Positions 1 to 12,039 of a stretch of 64,000 nt of DNA are shown one piece after another. The position numbers and the translations under genes are program-made. Location: the NCBI GenBank assembly GCA_037974335.1, contig CM075760.1:46210138-46274137 (forward strand), read 5' to 3'. The stretch's first letter is position 1. Every line of letters begins with the position of its first letter. A model generated the notes under the pieces. That model was not told where the DNA came from. It did not search any database and was given only the letters and a program-made list of their open reading frames with translations. This DNA comes from Prionace glauca (Eukaryota > Chordata > Chondrichthyes > Carcharhiniformes > Carcharhinidae).

Positions 1-170
1 TGTTCCGCTTTCCTCCCATAGTCCAAAAGACGCCCTGGTTAGGGTGCATTGGGCCGTGCTAAATTCTCCCTCAGTGTAACCCGAACAGATGCTGGAATGT
101 GGCGACTCGGGAATTTTCACAGTAACTTCATTGCAGTGTTAACACAAAGTTATTTGTGACGAATGAACAC
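1..170 (+). repeat. SINE 3' half and tail (tRNA-derived shark SINE)
   Basis: The sequence begins inside a SINE body ('tttcctcccatagtccaaa') and runs to the tail 'cttcattgcagtgttaac' followed by 'tttgtgacgaatgaa'. The same body and tail recur near 52250-52400, which identifies the family. The tRNA-like head lies outside the window. Confidence 0.8.
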
Positions 171-199
171 ATTTAACATTTGGGACCCTGCGGTACCCC

Positions 200-1110
200 A
201 CTGTTAGCTGACCGTCACTCGGAAGAACACCTATTTATTTGCGATCTCTGTTTCTTATATGTCAATGAATTCTATACCGAGGCCAACATATCACTCCCCA
301 TCTCACGTGCTTTCATTGGGCCTACCAATATTTTATGAAGAGCCTTCTGAAATATCTTCTGAAAGTGCAAATACACCACGTAAACTGGTTGCATCCCTCC
401 CCCTCCCTACCCGAAAGAACCCCCACTTCCCCCATCCCCACCTATTATTTACACCCTTAAAAAATGCAAGTAGTTTTGTTAAGATAAACATGTCTTTCTT
501 AAACCCATACTGATTTCATCAAACTCCGTCCATGCTTTCCAAATATTTTCCTATCATGGATTTGATAACAATCTCTAACTGATGCTGAAATCAGTCTGTA
601 ATTTATCAGTTTTATTCTCTCTTTCTCTGTATATATCGGGGTTACATTACCTGTAGGAACTGTTTCGGCCTGTATAGAATTTTAGAAGATGGGCAGCAAT
701 GTATCTAACATTGGCCCATTTCCTTCCATATTCTGGGATTACCAGGCCCGAATGACCAACCAGAATTTCACCCTATTATTTTCCCCAGAATGATTTTACT
801 AATACTGGTTTCCCTCAATACCGTCTTACAACTACCCCCTTGGTTCCCGAACATTTCTGGGATGAATCTTGTGTGAAGGTAGTGTCAAACTTAGTGTTCT
901 ATTCATTCAATATTTCTTTATTCCCCAATATACATTCCCTGGATTCGGGCTCTAAGGAATTTACATTTAACTTAACCAATCCTTCTCTCTTCAGATATTG
1001 ATATAAACGGTTCTAATAAATTTTTATGTTCCCTGCAATTTTACTCCCATTTTCTATTTCCCCCTCGATTATTTGGACTTTTTTTTGTTGAATTTTAAAA
1101 ATCTCTGAAA
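200..1110 (-). repeat. Degenerate LINE (CR1/L3-like) relic
   Basis: The minus strand reads as a broken reverse transcriptase near 640-480, with recognisable pieces such as NYRLISASV, KIFGKHG and MKSVWV separated by stops. No open frame longer than about 85 codons remains. This is an old insertion; the exact clade and both ends are uncertain. Confidence 0.5.
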
Positions 1111-1215
1111 CCTCAGGCTTGTTTCTTCTTCTGGTAATTTTATCTATCTTTTAACTAAGAAGTAACATTTCCTCCCCTGAAAGACATCCGAGAAAAAGAT
1201 GAGCTTTGACCATAT

Positions 1216-1285
1216 ATGATTTTCACGGTAACTTCATTACAGTGTGAATGTAAACCCATTTGTGACGAAGAAATAAACTTCAAAC
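1216..1285 (+). repeat. SINE tail fragment
   Basis: A short copy of the SINE tail ('ttttcacggtaacttcatta' then 'tgtgacgaagaaataaac') stands alone and matches the tails at 110-160 and 52335-52395. Confidence 0.65.
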
Positions 1286-1599
1286 CTTTAAATACACACG
1301 ATGTCTTTATCAATAAACTGAGCTGAAATTCCTCAGCTGCCAGGGTGGAACTGGAACTCCTGTCCCAAGCTTCTGGAATACTAGCTTAATAATGATATTG
1401 CTATACTACCCCCGAGACTGAAATATCACCACATTTATTAATGGAATAATTGAACATTCAGTACTGGGTCACAGGTTGGATCGCGAGGTATCTTGTGGGA
1501 ATTTAATACATTACCATTTGACTCAGAAATGATGTTGTTTCCTTTCTGAACTGATCACAGATGTGTTTTGGCATGATGACATTTACCTCAGTGCGCCTA

Positions 1600-2610
1600 A
1601 AGTCTGAGATCTATGTCCAATATTACACTATACATTTATAGCACGAATACATTACAAATTAATTTATGCTACATTAGGTTATTTCTCCAGTTATGTACAC
1701 TGAGCCATCTCTCTATTTATGAGACATTAGTTCCTCTCTATTAGTGCTAGGGTAGATCACGGATCTGATCCTATTACATCTGATCCCATCTCTGTTAATA
1801 TTAAACAGGATATCCATATTTACATCCATCTCTGTTAATTCAACATATGACCATGTATATTTTGCCTGGCATTTAACTGTCAGAAGGAAGTCTTCTCCTG
1901 GCCTTGAATCTTATTCTGACAGAATGACAGTGATTCATGGGAATCCATGTAAAAGTTCCATCAATTCATGAAATGACAAGGGGGAACAGGTGAGGTAGAG
2001 AAGGTCATATCGGGCTTGACGTTAAGCGTGTATAAACTGCACTATCAGAACAACTGAACACTTGGTTTGGTTCCCTCAGAACTGAACAGTTTATGGGAGA
2101 TTTAGTACAGACGCTCAAAGTGATGAATGAGAATGTTTTACTCATTAGAAAGAGACTGTAAGCCACTGGCAAGAGGGCAGTATACAGAAGATTGATTAGA
2201 ACACACTAGGATATGTCTCTTTATGCACTGAATGTGACTCAAATGATTCATTATTTCAACAGATCTTATATTTGTTTACATTGCATAAAATGCCGCTTTA
2301 TTTATTACTCCTATTTGTGTTGTACCAGAGCCAGTCTTTAATTATATGACAGTAGGCCTTGTCTGTTTTTACACTACATTCGGTTATTTCTCTCGTTATG
2401 CCACTCTCGGCCATCTCTCTATTTATGCTGCATTAGATCCTCTCAATTAATACGACAGTAGACCACGGATCTGTTCATATTTCATCAGATCTCATCTCTT
2501 TTTTATATTACACGGGATTTGTCTCTTTGAATGACACCAACATCTGTCTCTGTTAATCGAACATACGACCTTGAACATGTTGCCTGCCGAGATATTATCA
2601 ATCCCGATAT
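1600..2610. repeat. Diverged duplicated repeat block
   Basis: Segments about 1610-1890 and 2330-2610 align end to end by eye. Both carry 'ggttatttctc', 'ccatctctctatttatg', 'ccacggatctg' or 'tcacggatctg', and end in 'aacatatgacc' or 'aacatacgacc'. They also contain loose internal repeats of 'gatcccatctctgttaatatta' type, the reverse sense of the arrays at 8.7-9.7 kb. No gene was found here. Confidence 0.5.
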
Positions 2611-3110
2611 AATATGGGTGTGCCTGTCTGACACTAATCATTCTTGATTGGAGCAGTACGTTTAATTTTTACTAATTTCGATAAGTAGCTGCGAGAAATA
2701 TCTAATTGCTCTGTTATTGTGTGAGTAATATTCCGTTTGAACAATTTCTCAGTGATTCACTGGTGTTCTGGGACAGGTCAATATCTGAATAATCGTACAG
2801 TGCTCATTACAATATCTTCAAGCAACCACCGTTGTGATACATTTTATTAGTTGAATATTGCACTGCACTGTGTCAATTTGACATAGACTTCAGAGATAAA
2901 GATTGACCTGTCTTATTTAAAGCATCCAACAGATTCACTGACAGTGTGAGACAGAATTCTGTACTCGCAATATCGCCAGATGGGCTCCCACTGGCTAAAT
3001 ATCTATCCACTCATTAATTACTGATCTGTTTCAGGGAGAAATAAAACGAAATCGCCACAGAACGAGTGTTGACAGTTCGGTTATGTTTGAATAGAATTAT
3101 ATATTCTGTA
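2611..3110. other. AT-rich stretch with no recognised feature
   Basis: I found no open frame, tRNA, SINE or LINE signature here on either strand. Confidence 0.4.
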
Positions 3111-3374
3111 ATTTGTATTGTTACCTTCGAAATTATTTTTCACTTTCGGATGTCTTCATCTGCCTACGCCTAAGCTTTGTAATTCCCTCCCTAAGTCTCC
3201 TTATTTCACTTTCCTCGTCTAAGTCAATCCATAAAACTGTCCCTGTATTGGCCAAGCTTTCAGTCACCTGTTCAAATATCTCGTTGGTCAAAAGCAAGAT
3301 GCTGTGGGTGCGTGAGATCCGAACAGAAAATGCGAGAAACACTCAGTGGATCATTCATCATCAGTGGAATGGTT

Positions 3375-3487
3375 TACGGCTCTCTCTCTCTGTCTTTTTC
3401 TCCCCCCCCCCCCCCCGCCCGCCTCTGCCCCTGCCTCCCTCTCTCTCTCTCTCTGTCTCTCTCTCTCTCCCCCCGCCTCTGCCCCTG

Positions 3488-3519
<32 letters not shown>

Positions 3520-3532
3520 GCACACACATTTG
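3375..3532. repeat. Pyrimidine low-complexity tract (CT)n/(C)n
   Basis: Runs of 'ct', a C14-type homopolymer and two near copies of 'cccgcctctgcccctgcctc' make a purine/pyrimidine-asymmetric tract. It produces Arg-Glu or Ser-Leu open frames that are translation artefacts. Confidence 0.9.
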
Positions 3533-3589
3533 TTGTAGACATGTACAGCAAGACACTGGGCCTTGTGTCTTTATTTACTGCATGCGACT

Positions 3590-3840
3590 CATTTGAATCA
3601 TCATTGCAATAGACTTTATATTTGTTTATATTACATGACACACCATTCCATTTATTATGATATGATGACAAGCCGTGATAATTGCTACAAATCATCATTT
3701 CTGAGTTTTTGTTCAGCCAAGAGGCCATTTCTGTTACATTGGGCTCCATCTCAGATATGATTGTGTTAGGCTCTGTGTCATGCACTACTGACCACATCCG
3801 TGCCTTACTTTGTGTTATATTGGACACTAATAATAAAGCC
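3590..3840. repeat. Fragment of the irregular 'tatattacat...ctctgt' repeat
   Basis: The motif 'tttatattt/gtttatattacatg' followed by short phrases ending in 'tctgt' recurs irregularly, as in 1.6-2.6 kb. Copies are too diverged to give a period. Confidence 0.35.
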
Positions 3841-4079
3841 AACACTGTCTCAAAAACTGGTTTTCTATAAAATGCGTTTGACAGATGGAACAAAAAGGAG
3901 AGAACGAGATGAAAAGATGGAAATTAGCTTTAAAAATGTAATGGGGTTCGAAGAATGTGTTTCGTCTTGTTAATAACTACTGGGAGTTGTTCATCATATT
4001 TAATTGCTCTCGCATTTCCTGGAATATTTTATTGAAAGCTTGGGATGAAACTTGTAACATCCTCTTGTTCAAAAGAGAT

Positions 4080-4315
4080 TGAGGAACAGAATGAATGTAT
4101 GTCACATTGCACTGCAAATGGACATTAAAGGACAATTCAACATGGCCAATCCAACTAACCTGTACATCTTTGGACTGTAGGAAGAAAGCAGTAAACCTGG
4201 AGGAAACCCACGCACACACAGAATGAATATGCAAACACCACACAGTTACACAAGGCTTATGTGGAACCTGTGTCCCTAACAGTGTGAGGTACCAGTGCTA
4301 ATCACTGTGTAAATA
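4080..4315 (-). repeat. SINE, antisense, decayed
   Basis: Antisense SINE body phrases appear in order: 'acaattcaacatggccaatc', 'ctttggactgtaggaaga', 'ggaggaaacccacgcac', 'gctaatcactgtg'. The head is worn and the tail is absent. Confidence 0.75.
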
Positions 4316-5845
4316 ATTGCTATTAATTTTAAGCATGATATTGTAATTTATTCAGTATTTATTGCACATTCTGTGTCTCAGTCAATAAATAAAGTTGATG
4401 AATGGCCCTGGACGCTCTTGAGTGTGATGTACAGCTGGTCATTCCGCTGCCAAGGCAATGCATCTTTCAAATGATTCACTGAACTTCTCTCTTTCTCTGT
4501 CTCAGACTGAACCTAAATCAGATAACCTCTCTCCTCTCTCTCAGTCTCCATTAACTCACACAGGTTCCCAGGAGACGGATCTGACTCCGAGACTATTTCT
4601 TTCTTCTTCCTTAAGGCACCTTGTGACTGAAAAGATAAAGCACAAAAATCTCAGCAGAGGAAAATTCATTGTAGGAACTTAACCATTTCACTCAATTAAC
4701 CTCTCTCCTCTATTTCTCACACACAAAACCCAGCACACTTTAACTTTCTATTTCGGAATGTCTCTGTGAATAAAAAATGTTGCTTTAATTTTCCCTCTTT
4801 TCCCTCAGTGGTAACCTTCAGTCCATCTTCCCTTCAATTAATCTGTTTAAACCCCAAATATGGCCATTTTCTTGATTCATTAATATGGGAATGGGGGTGA
4901 CTGTAATGCTGAGACCGGCAGCAATCTGTGTGACTGTTCTTGATGCTTTCAGAGTGAGCTCACCCTCACAGGCAGGAAGATTGTTCACGGTGATAACATC
5001 AAACTGGCCCCGGTTGTTTCATTCTCAGGTAACACAACTTCCTGTTTCTCTGCTGCCGGTTCCAAACCGCACATCTCACTTCCGAGCAGAAAATATATCC
5101 AGAGACCACAATCTGGTGAGAACATCTGTCAGTGCGGCCTATATCTGCCCACAGAGTCAGGGCAGAGTCAGACAGGTCACATTGTGGTGACATTTACAAA
5201 TGAGTCTGGTGTGATCTGGTTAAAGTTTCCATTCTCGGACATAACTGGATGGTCAGTGGATCAGTCACTGAACTCTCCCGGGATCTGTAAAGGGAGGGAA
5301 TGATAGCTGTTATCTTTCGTTGTTTGATCATTTTCTCTCCATCTGCTACTTATTTTTGTTCCTCAGCTTTTATCTGTCAGCCCCCCCGGTTTGCTTTCTC
5401 GTAACTCTCCCGCTGTCTTTATCTCCTTGCCAGTCTTTTCAACACATTTATTAGTGTTCATAATCATAAAGTTGTGATTGGGTTAATTAAAGGGAGAATC
5501 TTTCAACTGGGGGACGGTCAGCAACCAATGGGCACAAAGTTATTTTATTGAGCAGCGAGACAGAGAGATAAGTGTTCACTTTTACACAGTAGTTGTGATG
5601 AACTGGAATGAACAGCGTGGAAGGGTGATGGAATTAGATTTCACAGAAACTTTGGAAAATAAATTCGATATATCCTTCATGGGATGAAGTTTTGAAGGAT
5701 TCTCGAGAATGGGAGCATTTTAAGGTTCATCTATATCAGTGTCCCAGCATCCTTTTTGTGTCCCTCCCTGTCCTTCATTAAAACGGAATAAAATGGAATA
5801 TTTATACAACTGTCGTCTTGAGCTAATCTTATCTTTTGACAGAAC
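4316..5845. other. Intergenic, no recognised feature
   Basis: Open frames of 60-100 codons here show no conserved motif and no neighbouring splice structure. I see no RNA gene or repeat that I can name. Confidence 0.4.
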
Positions 5846-5846
5846 C

Positions 5847-5889
5847 TGTGTGTTGTGTGTGTGTGTGTGCGTGTGTGTGTATGTTTCTC

Positions 5890-5943
<54 letters not shown>

Positions 5944-5955
5944 TGTGTGTGTGTA
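5847..5955. repeat. (GT)n microsatellite
   Basis: About 100 bp of GT dinucleotides are interrupted by 'gc', 'atgttt' and 'tc' units. The Cys-Val and His-Thr frames across it are artefacts. Confidence 0.97.
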
Positions 5956-6271
5956 ATTGCCAGGACCCATTCCGAAAGTCGATTCTATTTACAAAACATC
6001 ACTTTGAACAGATGAGCATCGGATCAAACTTTTTTTTTAGGAAAAACACAATAATCCTTAACATTTATTGCACTGCTTTTCTCCCTCTGATGAGGGTTTC
6101 ATAGTTCGTCGTTTCAGTCCTCGTGAATACAAGCCTCAGTCAGGTGGCATCAGTCACTCTTGCGGTTGTGGTAGGGTTTCCAATCCGTGTTTGCCACACA
6201 AATCCCTGCCTCACTCCTCATGACGAAGAAACCTGCTCTCAGGCCCCAGAAATGATTCCTTCCTTATATCA

Positions 6272-7446
6272 GGTCCCACTCTGACTCCGGGCCCAGCTGT
6301 CTCTGTCAGTGATACACTGGGGCCAGTCATTCACATTGTAATGTTCTAATTCTCAGGTTCCAGTCTGTCTCTGGGCCCAGCTGTCTCTGTCAGTGATACA
6401 CTGGGGCCAGTCATTCACATTGTAATGTTCTAATTCTCAGGTTCCAGTCTGACTCCGGGCCCAGCTGTCTCTGACAATGATACACTGGGGACGGTCATTC
6501 ACATTGTAATATTCTAATTCTCAGGTCCCAGTCTGACTCCGGGCCCAGCTGTCTCTGTCAGTGATACACTGGGGCCAGTCATTCACATTGTAATGTTCTA
6601 ATTCTCAGGTCCCAGTCTGACTCCGGCCCAGCTGTTTCTGTCAGTGATACACTGGGGCCAGTCATTCACATTGTAATGTACTAATTCTCAGGTCCCAGTC
6701 TGACTCCGGGCCCAGCTGTCTCTGTCAGTGATACACTGGGGCCAGTCATTCACATTGTAATGTTCTAATTCTCAGGTCCCAGTCTGACTCCGGGCCCAGC
6801 TGTCTCTGTCAGTGTTACACTGGGGCCAGTCATTCACATTGTAATGTTCTAATTCTCAGGTCCCAGTCTGACTCCGGGCCCAGCTGTCTCTGTCAGTGAT
6901 ACACTGGGGCCGGTCATTCACATTGTAATGTTCTAATTCTCAGGTCCCAGTCTGACTCCGGGCCCAGCTGTCTCTGTCAGTGATACACTGGGGCCAGTCA
7001 TTCACATTGTAATGTTCTAATTCTCAGGTCCCAGTCTGACTCCGGGCCCAGCTGTCTCTGTCAGTGTTACACTGGGGCCAGTCATTCACATTGTAATGTT
7101 CTAATTCTCAGGTCCCAGTCTGACTCCGGGCCCAGCTGTCTCTGTCAGTGATACACTGGGGCCAGTCATTCACATTGTAATGTTCTAATTCTCAGGTCCC
7201 AGTCTGACTCCGGGCCCAGCTATCTCTGTCAGTGATACACTGGGGCCAGTCATTCACATTGTAATGTTCTAATTCTCAGGTCCCAGTCTGACTCCGGGCC
7301 CAGCTGTCTCTGGGTGTGATACACTGGGGCCGGTCATTCACATTGTAATGTTCTAATTCTCAGGTCCCAGTCTGACTCCGGGCCCAGCTGTCTCTGTCAG
7401 TGATACACTGAAGCCGGTTATTCAAATTATAATGTTTTAATTCTCT
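6272..7446. repeat. 84-bp minisatellite, about 14 units
   Basis: Units start at 'ggtcccagtctgactccggg' and end at 'tgttctaattctca' with a period of 84 bp. Fourteen head-to-tail units can be followed; one lacks a single base and one reads 'ctctgggtgtgatac'. Most units differ by only one to three bases, while the first and last are the most diverged, as expected for an array homogenised from its middle. No coding potential is seen. Confidence 0.97.
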
Positions 7447-7715
7447 ATGATTATTTTTGGAAACCGTCACCAAATCCATTGTGAATTAGAACCTGCATCA
7501 GATTTCGCTTCATTTGACCCCTGCCTGTCATTATTGGTCAAATCACTTTCTCTCGAATGATCACACGCACAAAAAATGTTTATTTAAATGTTATATCATG
7601 TTCTGTCTCTCCTACTCTGGAGAACTCATACGTTGGTTCACGTGATTCTCCCAGCCAGTTTATGTCATCATTGCGCGAGCATATCTGTCTATATTAGATT
7701 AGATTCTTCTTCTGT
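7447..7715. other. No recognised feature
   Basis: Unique-looking AT-rich sequence between the minisatellite and the repeat at 7.72 kb. No gene was found. Confidence 0.35.
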
Positions 7716-7870
7716 TGTTGGAGCATTATGTTTAATCATTTATCGGGTGTGGGCAGCACTGATATCTGTTGCCCTTCTCTGATTGCCCCTGACAATGTGG
7801 TGATGAGCTGCTATCTTGAACCGCTGCAGTCCTTGTTCACCAGGTGATATCACTGTTTATATCACATAAG
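7715..7870 (+). repeat. Fragment of a dispersed repeat ('cttgaaccgctgcagtcc' family)
   Basis: Phrases 'gggtgtgggcagcactga', 'attgcccctga' and 'cttgaaccgctgcagtcct' match the repeat family also seen at about 47094-47440 (body) and 42560-42670 (3' part). Confidence 0.6.
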
Positions 7871-8221
7871 GTCTGGCCACTCTTATGATGCACCTGATCC
7901 TGATTCATCGCATTACGTAGACTGTACAATCTATACACAGTAGAAAATATTTAAGATGGTTACCATGGAATTGGTGAAGGTAACGGTTAAACTGAAATAT
8001 TGTTCCTTATCTGGAGAGTGGCAGATGTTTCAATCCTTTGCATCAATAGAAATAAGAAGTCTGAGAATTACAGGTGTAATTATCTCCTGTCGGCTATATA
8101 TCCAGGGTCATTTTCACCATCATTTTCACAAATCAGCACACAATTGAGTCGTACATCAGGAAGTTTATTGAGACACTGAGAAGATCAAGTTTCGTAATCT
8201 CCTCGTCATTCCAGATGTGAT

Positions 8222-8932
8222 TTATCCATTTTCCAACAGATCTCTAAAGACAGATAAGTTAACGCCAGGAACAAAACAGTGAGGCTGTAATCATGCTTAA
8301 CGCATGAGCAAACAACAGTATGGTTGTCAATAAATAGGTACATATTAAATGCTCTTCAGGCGAAATACATGAACTCTGGTGTTTTCATGCATTCATGGAA
8401 GGCAGAGATGGGCTGAAGGTTATGATTGGGAAAACTGAAGGGGAATTGCTAAAAGAGATCATTTCTCCAAAGGTGCGTATTAGAAAATAGAATATTTGAA
8501 ATAAATAAGCACGCAAATGTCTGTGATGTTTCTTGGACATAGAACCATCGAATTCCTACAGTTCAGAAACACAAATCTTGTCCACCGAGTCTGTGTCCCA
8601 CCCAGCTTCTCCCCTCTGCCCTATCCCCGTTAGCCCCACACAGTTACCATGGCTAATCCACATATTCTAAGGGAAAATAACGGACACTTTTGCATGGTCA
8701 ATTCAACTAATATGATCTGTTGTAATATAAACAAGGGACGGGTTTTATGCAGTGATACGGAGACAGTCGAGTGGACAAGATATCGATACAGCACCTGTAC
8801 TAATATGAATGCAGACTGGGCCCAGTTCAGTCATTATTGAGAGAGAGTATGCAGTATATTTCTAACCAGCGTGGTGTTTTCTGATATAATCAGAGATATG
8901 CCATACTCAGTTTTGACAAAGACATGGTCTAT
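8222..8932. repeat. Segmental duplication, copy 1 (partner 16492-17204)
   Basis: From 'ttttccaacagatctctaaa' to 'cagttttgacaaagacatgg' the segment aligns colinearly with 16492-17204 with scattered substitutions and small indels. It contains the same embedded antisense SINE fragment (8538-8700) at the same offset, so the SINE was present before duplication. No gene is preserved in it. Confidence 0.85.
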
Positions 8933-9720
8933 CCTAATATATGCAGAGACAATGTGCGCTGTAATTTAAACTGAGACTGCTTCCAGCGTATCAGCGCTAT
9001 CAGAAAATAGGGACATGATCTGGTGTGATATAAACAGAGATGTGGCCCAGTGGAATAACAAGTGAGACAATACAGAGTGAAACAAAATTTGAGAAATGAT
9101 AATGTGTAAAGTGAACAAAGGTATAATGTGGCGCATTAATTATGGAGACAGCGCAATAAAACTGTCCCCTCGTGTAATTTTGTCTGATTCTGGCCATTGT
9201 AAGATATAAACTGAGACAAATCCGATGCAGTAATTCCAAACCAAACCTTTAGGTCGATGTAAACTTTGACGGGGCAATTGCAGAAATAAATAATTCGTGT
9301 AACAGAATAATTAGAGACAGGATATTATTCAATATAAACAGGGAGGCGGACTAGTGCATCAGTGATTGAGAGGCTGTCCATGTTTCTTTATAAGTGGCAG
9401 GTTCCAACAATGTAATAACTGAGACAGAGCCTGGTGTAATGCAAACAGTAACATGTCCCGGTGCATTATCAGGAGTGAGAGGGTCCAGTGAAGTAACAGC
9501 GGGGATATGGAGTTTCATGACATTAGGCGAGAATTAATTCCGTGCTGTCATAACTGTCAGAATGAATGGGGCAATGAGGCTTGGTGCAGTATTGTAACAA
9601 CTGGGATTTTGCTGAGTGCAGAATCAACTGGGAATTATTGCCAGATAATCAGAAATATCATTTCGTGTCAGAGAAACTGGGTCACGTTTAGGATGGACAA
9701 AGACTGAGTCTACGACAGAA
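8740..9720. repeat. Irregular 'ataaacngagacatg' repeat array
   Basis: Phrases of the type 'gtgtaatataaacagagaca' followed by 10-30 variable bases recur roughly every 35-60 bp. They are too diverged for a clean period. Small open frames here have no family. Confidence 0.5.
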
Positions 9721-10230
9721 ATAACTGAGATGATCATCTGTGTCGTGTCGTACCAAAAAGCACAGTTTCACTGCCATCTCCTGGACGACCTTTGCTATTG
9801 CAGGTGTTGTGAAATGCTGATTTCAGTTGCGGTTTCTTATTCTTTGGTGAGCTGTATATCCAGCTGGTAAGGCCAGCATATATTGGCAATCACTAATACA
9901 TTGAATTTACTGGTTTTCTAGACATCATAGAAGGCACGTAATCGCCAAACAAGTGTGCGCCTGGAGTCACCTCTGGGCTAAACTGGGGAATGATGGAAGG
10001 TTTTCCTTTCGGCAGAATGTTAGAGAATCTGATATATTTCTTGTCATGGCCGCAATTACGGAAACGATCTTTAAATTCAAAACTGTAATTGCATTTTAGA
10101 ACCTTTTGTAGTTGGATTTGAATATATATCTTGAGAAATTTGCCTACCCTCGGAATTACTTTCGCAGAGACGTTACCTCTGTGCTGCTATCTTCCTTTCA
10201 ACATTGATAAAGTATTTACAGCAGAGAAGA
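9721..10230. other. No recognised feature
   Basis: No RNA gene, repeat or coding frame that I can support. Confidence 0.35.
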
Positions 10231-10234
10231 AGGC

Positions 10235-11385
10235 CATTTTGAAGCGTCATGTGTGTGTTGGCCCTCGAAAGGAGCAATTTATCCAATAACACTCTGTACC
10301 CCACAGTCCAGCATTTTGTTCATTTTCAGACAATTATCCAATTCCATTTTGAACCCATTAATTGGCTCTGCCTGCACCACACTCTCAAACAGCACATTCC
10401 AGATCTGGATCACTCACTGTCTGACAATGTTTTTCCTGATGTCTCCATGTTTCTTCCATCAATTTACTACAACCCGCGCCCTCTGTGTCAAGATCTTTCT
10501 GTCATTGACCAGTTTCTCTCTATCTACTCTATCAAGACCCCTCAGGATTTTGAATGTCTCATTAAAGTCACATCAGCAACTTTCTGTCAAGGAAATTAGT
10601 CCGATCCTCTCCAAAATATTTTCGTCACCGAAGTTTCTGATCTCTGGAATTATTCTCGTGTTTTTCTTCCCTGCTTCCAGCCTATTGACTTTACATCCTG
10701 CCTTACGTTCGGTGCCCAAAATTGGAACGATTTTTTCGGCTGACTATTTTCCATGTGTTAGCTACAAAAATAGCACAACTTCCTTGCTTCTGCATTCTTT
10801 TCCCCAATAGACAAAAAAAACCTATTCCCTTTTTCTGTTTGCCGCTGTCTGAACCTATCTTGCATCATGAATGATTTATACACATATTCACTCCAGTCCC
10901 TCGGCGTCTGTATTCACTTTCGTGGCCTTTTCATTATTTCCATTTTTCTCTTCAAATTCTGCTGAACAAAACTAATCATGGAACTTTTCTCTGCAATAGG
11001 ATAAATATCCAAATTACTCATCCATTCCACCAATTAGTTCTTTTTTTGCGTTCTGAAGTTCTGAATGATCTACTGATGGTTGGCAATGTTTCCAAGTTTT
11101 GGATCGTTCACAGATTTTGAAAGGCTGGCCTCCACTTCAAGCTCTCGGGCATTACTATGTCGTGAATTTCAATGTTAATATAACCTTTTCCTGGCAACAT
11201 GACTGCAAGATTTGTTCTACTCCGAAAAACAGCTACGAATTGTTTCCTGGCACTCAGGCAATTTCCTATCCATGTTGCTCCTATCCATTTTATTCTCTGA
11301 TCTCCACAGTTACTCACAAGGCTGCGGTGCAGCACAGTATCACATGACTTTTGGAAGCCTATTAAGAGAAATACACTCACAAACT
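10235..11385 (-). repeat. Degenerate CR1/L3-like LINE, two pieces
   Basis: On the minus strand 11380-11110 reads as a reverse-transcriptase fragment (GFQKSCDTVLHRSLV, then ATWIGNCLSARKQF) corresponding to the 'FQKAFDTVPH...WI.NWLS.R.Q' region. The stretch 10750-10240 reads as the C-terminal connection region and 3' end, with the 'IRNFGDENILERI' type phrase and stops. No intact frame remains. Confidence 0.6.
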
Positions 11386-11539
11386 ATCTGTTACTCAGCA
11401 TAAAACTCAAACAAGTTAATTAAACTGGATCTGACCTGAACAAATACATTCTGGCTGAATTTGTGAAGAAACATATAATTGGGATGATTTCTGCAGTGAT
11501 GAAGAGAGTGAAGATATAAATGCTAAATGTGCCAAAGGC

Positions 11540-11830
11540 ACAAAGATAGATCGGAAATTTGGCCGTTGGCGAGGGCAGTGGGCATATCTAGAATATTGTG
11601 CACAGTTCTTGTCTCCTTATCTTAAAACAAAGTTAATGTGTTAAAATAATAGTTCAGAGGAGTTTCACTAAACCATTGCCAGCTATGTTTGGGTTATCTT
11701 ATGAGAAAAGGTTAGTGACGTCAGGTTTGTACCCAGAGAGTTCAAAAGAGTAAGAGGCAAATTGACTGAAACCTTCAAAACTCTAAGTGGTGCTAACAGT
11801 GTGGATGTTAAACGGAAGTTTACTCTTGTC
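11540..11830 (+). repeat. Degenerate LINE C-terminal fragment
   Basis: The plus strand reads LEYCAQFLSPYL followed by weak matches to the RT connection domain and RGKLTETFKTLSG. These correspond to '[12 protein letters not shown]...RGDLIETYKM' of the CR1 copies in this window. Stops break the frame. Confidence 0.6.
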
Positions 11831-11935
11831 CAGTGTGTGGCTGTATTGGGTGTGTCTCTGAGTGCAGATATTTTGGGTCTGGTTTCTGCGCCTGTTTCCA
11901 ATGCTGTACGGTCCACGGGAGGGCGGTCTCCGATC

Positions 11936-12038
11936 ACTTATCCAACGTAAAAAGTCTGACAACACCTGGTTGTCAGACTTTTTACTGTGTTTACGCCAGT
12001 CCAACGCCGGCATACCCACATCATGACACTTATCCAAC
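11936..12038 (-). mobile_element. Mini foldback element (81 bp, 11947-12027) with 11-bp target duplication
   Basis: The 81-bp insert is flanked by 'acttatccaac' at 11936-11946 and 12028-12038. Read on the minus strand it begins 'gtcatgatgtgggtatgccg' and ends 'tgttgtcagactttttac', exactly the two termini of the 846-bp element at 14031-14876, with the interior missing. Its own short inverted repeat pairs 'gtaaaaagtctgacaac' with 'gttgtcagactttttac'. It has no coding capacity. The shared termini and the clean target duplication mark it as a mobilised non-autonomous unit and not a degraded remnant. Confidence 0.9.
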
Positions 12039-12039
12039 A

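Noticed and set aside
3133-3342. 69-codon minus frame with a charged, helical-looking C terminus
   Set aside because: It looks coding-like, but I recognise no family, splice context or paralogue in the window.
3351-3893. Arg-Glu-rich 180-codon frame on the minus strand
   Set aside because: Created by the CT-rich tract; the rest of the frame has no family motif.
5731-6104. His-Thr and Cys-Val frames across the GT microsatellite
   Set aside because: Pure dinucleotide translation.
6272-7446. CRISPR array
   Set aside because: The 84-bp units are contiguous without unique spacers, and the genome is clearly animal.
10253-10810. 185-codon plus-strand frame
   Set aside because: It is the antisense of a decayed LINE C-terminal region.
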